Source: CAYVXE01 sp964455375 (GTDB lineage: Bacteria > Zhuqueibacterota > Zhuqueibacteria > Oceanimicrobiales > Oceanimicrobiaceae). From it: DNA of 15,999 nt. Positions 1 to 7,200 of this stretch are shown piece after piece (within the stretch, counting starts at the first letter, position 1; each line of letters opens with the position of its first letter). Where the stretch lies: NCBI GenBank assembly GCA_964455375.1, contig CAYVXE010000097.1, positions 1-15,999 of the forward strand, written 5' to 3'. Below the pieces are notes generated by a model. That model was not told the origin of the DNA, made no database searches, and was given only the letters and a program-made list of their open reading frames with translations. A program made the translations under genes and the position numbers.

Positions 1-1148
1 CCCTGAAAATAATCAAGGGTGTAAAGTTCATTTTGTTCATCGACGCCAAAGGAGGAAATACCGAAGGATGTACGCAGCAAGATAGAATCGGCCAGCACCT
101 GGCCGTTTTGATAACGCAAAAGAAAAATATTGCCACTACCGAAGTCACCGTAAATGAAGGCACCACTGAGCTCGGGACGAAAGGCACCGTAATAAACATA
201 ACCGCCGGTAACGGAGTTGCCTTTATTGCGCGTATAGTCAATTACAGGGAGTTTTAAACCGGTCGTGTCACAGGAGACAGGGGGATTATTCGAATTTTGT
301 GGATCGAAGCAGTCAAAACCTTCCATCCGGTTCCAACCGTAATTTGCGCCTTTAACGATCAGATCAATCTCTTCGATGCGGTTTTGTCCCACATCGCCCG
401 CCCAAAGTTGTCCCGACACTTCATCAAAACTGAAGCGCCACGGGTTTCGCAGACCGTAGGCAAAAATTTCTTCGCGCACGCCGCTCCTTTCTCCCACAAA
501 CGGATTGTCTGATGGAATACCATAATTGAGGCCGTTGTCCGAATGGTCAACATCGATCCGCAGGATTTTTCCCAACAGAGTCGTGCGGTTCTGGCCATTG
601 TTAAAAGGATCGTTGGCCAGGCCACCGTCACCGGTACCGATGTAAAGAAACCCATCGGCACCAAACTGCAGCATGCCGCCGTTGTGGTTGGAAAAGGGTT
701 GATTGAATTCCAGTAAAATAAATTCAGAAGACGCAATTGCTTTATTCGGATTCGTAACGCTAACAGAAAATCGCGAAATGACTGTACGGCGTGGCCCATT
801 TACATTGGTTGTATAGTTGACGTAAAAAAAACCGTTGGTGACAAATAGCGGATGAAACGCGAGACCAAGCAATCCCATTTCGCCACCGCTGGTCACTCGA
901 TCTTCGATATTTAGAAAAACAGTCGCTGTGTTTGCGGACGAATCATTCGCAAAGACGCGAACGATCCCGGACTGCTCTGCCAAAAAAATCCGGTTGGTTG
1001 CATCGCCACCATGAGTTAAAAAAACCGGGTGATCAAAAGTGAGATTCGGGAAGGCGTTCTCCATTGAAAAAGGCTGTGATTTGACAGAACATGCCGAGAA
1101 CAATAATATGGCGAGAATTGAGGTTAAAACAGATTTTGTTGCCATCAT
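1..1148 (-). CDS. PQQ-dependent sugar dehydrogenase (GSDH family) lipoprotein, 3' end cut by window
   Basis: This frame is open without a stop from the ATG at 1148 to the window edge, giving 382 residues with the C-terminus missing. The first of two tandem ATGs is chosen because GGAG lies five bases upstream. Residues 1-20 form a lipoprotein-type signal ending in LFSAC, with Cys20 as the likely lipidated residue (Phe at -3 is not ideal). The remainder matches the glucose/sorbosone dehydrogenase six-bladed propeller: GLLGLAFHP (92-100), NHNGG (154-158, His155 the likely catalytic base), ADGFLYIGTGDGG (164-176), YGLRNPWRF (231-239, Arg234 a likely PQQ contact), GDVGQNRIEEID (251-262) and NYGWNRMEG (269-277). 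Cys280 and Cys293 could form a disulfide. Family members oxidise aldose sugars in the periplasm with PQQ. The substrate cannot be read from sequence. Assignment to the family is secure. The gene starts 75 bases after dprA and may or may not be co-transcribed with it. Confidence 0.9.
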   Translation of the reverse strand, partial: MMATKSVLTSILAILLFSACSVKSQPFSMENAFPNLTFDHPVFLTHGGDATNRIFLAEQSGIVRVFANDSSANTATVFLNIEDRVTSGGEMGLLGLAFHPLFVTNGFFYVNYTTNVNGPRRTVISRFSVSVTNPNKAIASSEFILLEFNQPFSNHNGGMLQFGADGFLYIGTGDGGLANDPFNNGQNRTTLLGKILRIDVDHSDNGLNYGIPSDNPFVGERSGVREEIFAYGLRNPWRFSFDEVSGQLWAGDVGQNRIEEIDLIVKGANYGWNRMEGFDCFDPQNSNNPPVSCDTTGLKLPVIDYTRNKGNSVTGGYVYYGAFRPELSGAFIYGDFGSGNIFLLRYQNGQVLADSILLRTSFGISSFGVDEQNELYTLDYFQ

Positions 1149-1153
1149 GTTAA

Positions 1154-1157
1154 CTCC
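1154..1157 (-). promoter_or_regulatory. Ribosome binding site of the sugar dehydrogenase gene
   Basis: GGAG sits five bases before the first of two adjacent ATG codons (1148 and 1145). It supports the upstream ATG as the start. Confidence 0.6.
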
Positions 1158-1223
1158 ATGATAAGTTGACAAATGAACTATTTGCGTCTGGTCAAAAACA
1201 TGAATTTCTTCACAATTGTCTTT

Positions 1224-2327
1224 TTACAATTTTACGAATTGCTTTCCCGGCAATTGCTTTATTAAATTTTTCAACTCCATAGTTAATAGAACAGACAACG
1301 CTTTCGAAGACGGCATTTGCACTTTTTTTGAAAGAAGATCAATATGCGTCGGTTCATTTGAAAGAACGCTATAAATGTGTTTTTCATCGACGGTTAAATC
1401 AACGGGAATCTGGCTTTTCACCTCAGACTTTAACAACGGTTCCAGCTTAGGATAAAGTTCATCTATGATATCATCCGCAGAGGTTACGATGGTTGCACCT
1501 TGTTTTAAAAGAGTATTGGTGCCAAAACTGCTGGGGCTGTCGATATTACCGGGAACGGCAAACACTTCACGATTTTGCTCCAGAGCCATGGCCGCAGTGA
1601 TAAGCGCGCCGCTCTTTTTCCCTGCCTCCACAACCACCACACCCAAAGCCATTCCACAAACAATACGGTTCCGTCGAGGAAAATTGTTTCGATCCGGTTT
1701 CGTACCAAGGGCAAATTCGGACACCAAAGCACCGCTTCCCCTGATTTTTTGCGCTAATGGACTATTTTCGTAAGGATAAACCACATCAACTCCGGATCCA
1801 AAAACAGCAATGGTACGGTTTGAAGTATTTAATGCAGTCCTGTGAGCAATTGTATCTACACCGTACGCAAGTCCGCTGATGATGGGTATTTGAAAACGGG
1901 AAAGCGCCGTGACTATTTTTTCGGTTACTACTTTACCATAACTTGAAGGTTGCCTTGTGCCAACAATCGCAACGGCATACTTGTCATGAGGAAGAAACTC
2001 ACCCTGGACAAACAAAAAGGCAGGAGGATCATAGATTTGTTTCAGCGGTTCCGGATAATCATCATCCCAAAAGGTAATGAACCTGGTTCTGGTTTCTTCG
2101 AGTCTCTTTAATTGGTTGTCTACAAATTTCCTGTTGTCAATTTTTTTGATATTTTGAGCGGTTTTTTTCTCGATTCCATTTATTTGAATAAGGGTTCTTA
2201 CGGATGCTCGAAAAATATCAGAAAAAGAGTGAAAATAGCTAAAAAGCGCCCTGATTCTATTGGGACCAATTCCGGGAACAGAGCTTAAGAGCAACAAAGA
2301 TTCAATTTCTTCGGGAGGGATTCTCAT
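1224..2327 (-). CDS. dprA: DNA-processing protein DprA
   Basis: DprA binds incoming single-stranded DNA in the cytoplasm and loads RecA during natural transformation. It is also widespread in bacteria not known to be competent. The 367 residues show the expected order. Two helix-hairpin-helix-like segments come first (SVPGIGPNRI 16-25; QINGIEKKTAQNI 48-60). The Rossmann-type core follows, with IVGTR (121-125), SGLAYGVD (150-157), FGSGVDVVYP (176-185), FPRRNRI (216-222), GALITAAMALEQ (240-251) and VPGNIDSPSSFGTN (258-271). A C-terminal winged-helix (DML1-like) domain spans about 310-367. Length is normal for the family. The ATG at 2327 lies five bases after the obg stop with no clear Shine-Dalgarno, so translation is probably coupled to obg. 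No other competence gene is visible here. Confidence 0.95.
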   Translation of the reverse strand: MRIPPEEIESLLLLSSVPGIGPNRIRALFSYFHSFSDIFRASVRTLIQINGIEKKTAQNIKKIDNRKFVDNQLKRLEETRTRFITFWDDDYPEPLKQIYDPPAFLFVQGEFLPHDKYAVAIVGTRQPSSYGKVVTEKIVTALSRFQIPIISGLAYGVDTIAHRTALNTSNRTIAVFGSGVDVVYPYENSPLAQKIRGSGALVSEFALGTKPDRNNFPRRNRIVCGMALGVVVVEAGKKSGALITAAMALEQNREVFAVPGNIDSPSSFGTNTLLKQGATIVTSADDIIDELYPKLEPLLKSEVKSQIPVDLTVDEKHIYSVLSNEPTHIDLLSKKVQMPSSKALSVLLTMELKNLIKQLPGKQFVKL

Positions 2328-2332
2328 TTATC

Positions 2333-3325
2333 TTATAAATTTATGGACGCTCTTTCTGAAAGTTTTGTCCATATTTCATCTTTTAATTCCGAAAGTCCGA
2401 TTCCGGACACACTGGATATTTTAATAAATTTCACTTCGCTCGAGTTATCAAGCCCCTCAAAATCTTCATTGGGCACTAAATCGATTTTTGTCAGAACGGC
2501 TATTCGGGGGCGTTGAGCCAATTGATCGCTGTATTTTTCTAATTCGTTAATGAGCGTCAAATATTCCTGCAAAATGTCTTTGCTGGTACAGTCTACTAAA
2601 ACCACCAAGACCTTCGTTCTTTCAATATGGCGCAGGAATTCGTGTCCTAATCCTTTGCCGATATGTGCCCCTTCAATAATTCCCGGAATATCCGCCACAA
2701 CAAAACTTGAATAATCACGATATTTTACAATTCCAAGATGAGGTTTTAATGTGGTGAAAGGATAGTCCGCTATTTTGGGTCTGGCGGCAGAAATGGTGGA
2801 AATCAGGGTGGATTTTCCGGCGTTTGGAAAACCGACTAAACCAACATCGGCAATCAATTTTAGTTCCAGTTCGAGTGTTCTCTCTTCACCGAATTCACCG
2901 GATTCCCAATCTCTCGGGGCCTGGTTTCTTGAACTCACAAACCGTGCATTTCCTTTGCCGCCGCGGCCACCTTTGGCAACAACAAGTTCTTCTGCATTAT
3001 TTACCAGATCACCGATAATTTCCCCCGTACTAACATCTTTTACCACCGTTCCCAGGGGGACTTTAATGGTCAGGTTCTTCCCGGATTTCCCATGTTTATT
3101 TGCACCCTTACCGTGTTGTGCCCGTTCAGCTTTAAAATGTGGTTTGTATTGAAAGTCGAGCAGGGTTGTCAAGTTAGAATCAGCCACTAAAATCACATCT
3201 CCGCCTTTCCCACCATCACCGCCATCCGGACCGCCTTTGGCAACAAATCTTTCACGGCGAAAGCTGACACACCCGCTGCCCCCGTTTCCACCCTTTACTT
3301 GAATTTTTGCTCGATCTACAAACAC
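2333..3325 (-). CDS. obgE: GTPase Obg (CgtA)
   Basis: Obg is an essential, slow-hydrolysing GTPase associated with 50S ribosome assembly and stress control. The 330 residues show the glycine-rich Obg fold (1 to about 157, with GGNGGSGCVSFRRE at 12-25 and GGPDGGDGGKGGDV at 31-44). A G domain follows: G1 GFPNAGKST (165-173), G2 DYPFTTL (187-193), G3 DIPG (212-215), G4 TKID (279-282) and G5 SSVSG (304-308). The protein ends soon after G5, so it lacks the C-terminal OCT domain of the Bacillus form, a common variation. The start codon is GTG. It is chosen because the family begins with M-F/Y-V-D, and no other usable start lies just upstream. The Shine-Dalgarno is weak. It is followed directly by dprA. 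Confidence 0.96.
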   Translation of the reverse strand: MFVDRAKIQVKGGNGGSGCVSFRRERFVAKGGPDGGDGGKGGDVILVADSNLTTLLDFQYKPHFKAERAQHGKGANKHGKSGKNLTIKVPLGTVVKDVSTGEIIGDLVNNAEELVVAKGGRGGKGNARFVSSRNQAPRDWESGEFGEERTLELELKLIADVGLVGFPNAGKSTLISTISAARPKIADYPFTTLKPHLGIVKYRDYSSFVVADIPGIIEGAHIGKGLGHEFLRHIERTKVLVVLVDCTSKDILQEYLTLINELEKYSDQLAQRPRIAVLTKIDLVPNEDFEGLDNSSEVKFIKISSVSGIGLSELKDEIWTKLSERASINL

Positions 3326-3364
3326 GTTTACGCCCAGAAAGATTGAATGAAATGACGCGAAGTT

Positions 3365-3394
3365 TTATTAGGGAGACGTAGAGGAGTTACACAA
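3365..3394 (-). promoter_or_regulatory. Possible weak sigma-70-type promoter for obg-dprA
   Basis: The 129-base gap upstream of obg contains TTGTGT (3394-3389), an 18-base spacer and TAATAA (3370-3365). The -35 is poor and the spacer is slightly long. The tract is also A/T rich, so a chance match is possible. Otherwise obg would rely on read-through from the STAS gene. Apart from this and an AT-rich inverted repeat at 3430-3467, I see nothing in the gap. Confidence 0.22.
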
Positions 3395-3454
3395 CAAGGT
3401 TCTGCGCCGCAATAAACGGACAACCGATAAACATTTAACTTTGAAATTAAAACA

Positions 3455-4153
3455 TCAACTAAATGTTCTTTGTTTAAAATAAGCAATCCGCTTCTTTTTC
3501 GATGCAAGATTTAGTTTCTTTAAATATTTTCTCAGTTCAAAATACCCTAATTTCAAATTCCCAAATCTTGGCGTGTTCAGCACCTTGCTGATTTGGTGTG
3601 TGCTTGCATCCGGTTTTTCAACAATTACCTGTTTCAGTTTTTCTTCAATGGTTTCGAAACCGGAACCGGAAGTTACGCTCTCGCCGGAACTTTCTATCTG
3701 TGTTACCGCGGTTTCCGTTTGTTGCGCAAATCGGGTTTTTTCATCGGAATTGGGCTCATTATTTACAGGAGCTTGTAGCGTTGCACTACTGGCCACAACA
3801 TGGTCAAAATCGGCAATTGCTTCTTCAATATTGTCGAATGCTTTGAGGATGTAGTGAAACTCCAGAAGTTCAAAAACCTCGTACACATCGGGTATCATTC
3901 TAACAAGTTTTAAGTCGCCGTGCTTTTCCCGAATACCTTTTATTTCACTGATAAAAATGCCCCAACCGGCGCTACTAATGTAATCAACGTTGCCTAAGTC
4001 TATAATAATATTAAAACAATTCGATTTCAGAATCGACGACAATGAATGTTCCAACTCCGCGGAAGTCGTCGTGTCGATGTATCCGCCAACTTTAATTACA
4101 GCAATTTCCTGATTGGCACCAACCTTTTCCATTGAGACCTGAATGCCTTCCAT
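3455..4153 (-). CDS. STAS-domain (anti-anti-sigma-like) protein with C-terminal helix-turn-helix-like domain
   Basis: In partner switching, a STAS protein binds an RsbW-type kinase when unphosphorylated and is released once phosphorylated on a conserved serine. Here residues 1-117 form the STAS domain. IIDLGNVDYISSAGWGIF (49-66) aligns with the SpoIIAA/RsbV phosphosite region and makes Ser61 the candidate phosphosite (position of SpoIIAA Ser58). The usual Asp before it is replaced by Ser60. A polar linker (about 118-166) leads to a basic C-terminal domain (about 168-226) that resembles a transposase-type winged helix and aligns without gaps to residues 722-776 of the neighbouring phosphatase. 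AGGAG lies eight bases before the ATG, and a strong promoter lies just upstream, so it can be expressed separately from the phosphatase. STAS is secure. The C-terminal domain as DNA binding is inference. No sigma or anti-sigma gene is adjacent. Confidence 0.88.
   Translation of the reverse strand: MEGIQVSMEKVGANQEIAVIKVGGYIDTTTSAELEHSLSSILKSNCFNIIIDLGNVDYISSAGWGIFISEIKGIREKHGDLKLVRMIPDVYEVFELLEFHYILKAFDNIEEAIADFDHVVASSATLQAPVNNEPNSDEKTRFAQQTETAVTQIESSGESVTSGSGFETIEEKLKQVIVEKPDASTHQISKVLNTPRFGNLKLGYFELRKYLKKLNLASKKKRIAYFKQRTFS
3476..3652 (-). other. C-terminal HTH-like domain of the STAS protein (residues 168-226)
   Basis: The segment contains helices punctuated by EKPDAST (179-185), the conserved HQISKVLNT (186-194) and LKKLNLASKKKRIAYF (211-226). 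From Lys172 to Phe226 it aligns gap-free with Lys722-Ile776 of the phosphatase, with 15 identical positions of 55 by my count, including Pro, Ile, Leu-Asn-Thr, and Arg-x-Ala-Tyr at the end. The family resemblance is to the second HTH of IS481/IS3-type transposases. The assignment is from pattern reading only. Confidence 0.6.
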
Positions 4154-4161
4154 GAGGAATG

Positions 4162-4166
4162 CTCCT
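4162..4166 (-). promoter_or_regulatory. Ribosome binding site of the STAS gene
   Basis: AGGAG is placed eight bases before the ATG at 4153. It supports that start over the internal Met8. Confidence 0.65.
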
Positions 4167-4199
4167 AAATGTTTAGTTTACAGTTATGAAACGGTTTGC

Positions 4200-4228
4200 A
4201 ATATAATAGAATTTGAAAGAAAAGTCAA
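4200..4228 (-). promoter_or_regulatory. Sigma-70-type promoter for the STAS gene
   Basis: TTGACT (4228-4223), a 17-base spacer and TATATT (4205-4200) match the housekeeping consensus at five of six positions in each hexamer with ideal spacing. Transcription would start near 4193, leaving a leader of about 40 bases that carries the AGGAG site. The 92-base gap between the phosphatase stop and the STAS start holds this promoter and no terminator-like hairpin, so read-through from the upstream operon is also possible. An imperfect inverted repeat (GTTTACA/TG-AAAC, 4176-4192) lies just downstream of the predicted start and could be an operator, though this is weak. Confidence 0.6.
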
Positions 4229-4245
4229 TAAAAACAACACCTCTT

Positions 4246-7200
4246 TTAAACCATCATACGTATGGCTTTTTGAATTTTTTCCTGAATGTCTACCCGGTCA
4301 GGACTTAATTCCAGTACGGTCTGCCATTCGTTGACAGCTTCTTTATATTCTCCAAGATTTGCATAGATAACTCCCATATTTTCGTACGCCGTAATATCAG
4401 ACGGGTCAATTTCTTTTACACGCGTATAAGCAACAGCCGCATCTTCATACATTTTATTTCGGAAATAAGCATTGCCGAGAATACTATGAGCCTCCTTATA
4501 ATCAGGATGAAGATCGATAACTTTCTTAAATTCAAGAATAGCACTTTCATAATCATTGTTTTTATAATATCGGATACCTTTGATAAGAATTAATTCCTTA
4601 TTATCGCGACGCTCCGTATTTTCTTTACTTTTCTCACGAGGGGAAACAGCCGTCTGTCCAGCACCGTTATTATTCTCACTTTCTGTTAATTTTTGTGGTG
4701 CCTCCTTCTGAGTCGTTTCATTTTCAGCATGTACGTTTTCTGACTTTTCATAATCCTTAACGTAAACAATTTCGTCGTCTATGGCCTGAATTAAATCAGA
4801 AAACGAAACTAGTTCCTGGTCTTTTTCTGAATCCGACAGCGGCTTATCAACACCGATTTCATCAAAAGAGGCTACTGCATCCGAAGAATACTCCAATTCC
4901 TCAGGATCATCGGTTGCAGACAATTCCGCTTCGGTTTCAGAAAAATGTCCAGCGATTTTATTGTTATCGTCCCGGAACTCAGTAGATTCGGGAACAGAAT
5001 CCGCTGTTTCATTTTCAGATTTACTTTCAAAAATGTCAGAATCCTCCTGCAATGACTCCTGATAGTCATTTTGCAGCAATTCACTAACAGAAGAAACCAT
5101 CATACCCTGCTCATCTTCAGCACTGACCTCTAATTCTTCGCCAGGCGCCACAGAAGTTTCATCCGCTGCAAGTTGAACCTCCACGCTCTTCTCACTTTTC
5201 TTTTCCGGTGTAACCGATTCTTTTTCAGAATTATCTTCGGCAATAAACCGTTCATCGAATTCAATTTGCGTATCGGAAATCAATTGTTCAAAATCGTTCA
5301 CGTCCTCACCTTCAGAACTTTTTTCGCTGTCAACATAAGACAGCAGTTCATCACTCGCATCTGCTTTCATGTCGTCAGTTGCAACATCGCTTTCAGATAC
5401 AGCTTCCTGGTTTTCACGATAGGAATCTGCCATCAATGCCTCAAAAACACCCTCTTCATCGGCAGCATTATCGAACATGTCGCTTCCTTGAGGACTCGTT
5501 GTTGATTCTTCCTCAGCTTCATGTCGCAAGACATCTTCAAGAGGTTCATCCAACAACACATCGGCTTCAAGCTGTCGCCTATTCTCACGAAGAGACAATT
5601 CATCTGAGTACAGAACTTCTTCAGAATCGGCGCCCAGGTTGCTGTCTGCATCAGGCGGATGTTCATCTATCGCCGTCGTTTGTTTTTCGGGTGCAGATAT
5701 CTGATTGATAATCTCATCGGTTTTATTAATAATCAGTTGACCATCCAATGTGAGAAGTGGGGTCCCGGGTGGTTTCAAGCGCATCCTGTTTTTCCGTGTT
5801 CTTGCAATATAAGCCTCTCTCAACTGGCGTGTATTTAACCGGCTCCTCACAAGTTCTTCATAAATTTGAGTCTCTGTTAACTGACAAAAATCATATTTCT
5901 CGGTATTCAATTCATCCTTTATGCGGGCAGCACCGTATTCAGGACTGTTGGAGATGACGTCAAACAGTTTCGTTTTGTCTTCTATGCTGATATGCTTCGC
6001 CTCAATAGATATTGATTGATCGATTTCAAAAGAGTGTACGCCTTCTTCTTCAAAAGCCTTTTTAAATTTACTGCGATAAGCATACGTAGCCAAATTAACA
6101 CGATCACATGCGTCTTTTATACTCATTCCTTTGGAAATGAAAGCATGTGCTTCTTTCGCTCTTCTAAATTCATCTTCTTCAACTGAGGATTCCTCTTTGA
6201 GGGCAACAAGAGTAATATCATCATATTGTGGAGCGCCCTCGGTAAAAGAATAAATATCATCTTTCAGTTTTTCCACAAACTCATCAGCAGATAATTTACC
6301 ATGCTCACGTAATACTTTGAGCAGTCTTTCCTCACCATAAAGTTCGCGCGCGGAGTTCATCGCCTCGGTGATTCCATCGGTGTAAATGAGAAGAATGTCA
6401 TCCCTGTTCAGTTTTATCGTGTCCGATTCAATGTAATTTCTGAACAAATTTTTCTCCGGTAACTGAACGCCGATGGGAAACCCTTTAGGGTTGAGATAGT
6501 AGGTTTTTTTTGTTGCGGCGCGGTACAAAATCATCGGATTGTGTCCGGCGCTGGCATAATTGACCCGTCGTTTTTTTGAGTCCACAATTAAATAAAAAAC
6601 CGTTACAAACATACCCTTTTTGATATCGCCGCTGACAAATGCATTAACCCGCGACAGGACTTCAGCCGCATCCTTGATTCCCCTGGCCTCAGTGCGCAGG
6701 GCTGTACGAATCATGGTCATAACCAGCGACCCCGGCACGCCTTTACCCGAAACATCGGCTACAGCGATACCAAGTGTGTCTTTATCGACTTCGACAAAAT
6801 CATAATAATCGCCGCCAACTTCTTTTGCGGCTTCGTAATAGGAAGAAAGTTCATAACCCTCAAGATGCGGGAACTCCATAGGTAACAACGTTTGTTGTAT
6901 TTCCTGTGCGACTTGCATTTCTTTTTGCAGACGCTCCTGATCTGCCAAACTCCTCTGCGACTCCCGCAGCTTTTGGGTCATACCGGAAAACGCCTGGGCA
7001 ATTTCGCCAATTTCAGTGCCGGAGTCTATTTCGATCTCATCTTCGAGTTCTCCGGTACCTAAATTTTTTACCCACTCTGAAAGTTTACGGAACGGGTTCA
7101 TCACGAGATAGATGAGAAGCGCTACCCCGACATTGCTTATGCCAAAAATAAGTAACGCTAATTTTAGGTAGCTTACCCTAATTTTGTGAATCTGAGCTTC

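Noticed and set aside
359..799. Minus-strand open frame of 146 codons inside the sugar dehydrogenase gene
   Set aside because: It is out of frame with the continuous dehydrogenase frame, which runs from 1148 to the window edge without a stop and carries all the family motifs.
1149..1223. Promoter for the sugar dehydrogenase (TTGACC in the gap after dprA)
   Set aside because: No acceptable -10 hexamer lies 16-18 bases downstream of TTGACC, so only the ribosome binding site is supported.
1214..1231. Inverted repeat AATTGT/ACAATT at the end of dprA as a terminator
   Set aside because: The stem is only six A/T-rich pairs and no T-run follows on the minus strand. It also overlaps the dprA stop codon.
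1224..3325. obg-dprA pair as part of the signalling system
   Set aside because: Both are widespread housekeeping-type genes with normal domain content. Nothing in their sequences ties them to the partner-switch genes beyond being downstream.
3430..3467. Eight-base inverted repeat AACATTTA/TAAATGTT around the STAS stop codon as a terminator
   Set aside because: It has a 22-base loop, an A/T-only-type stem and no U-tract, so it is probably chance in an AT-rich gap.
5800..6171. Remnant of an insertion sequence within the phosphatase gene
   Set aside because: The HTH pair is in frame, with intact reading through it and no terminal inverted repeats or target duplications seen. It looks like an ancient domain acquisition rather than a recent insertion.
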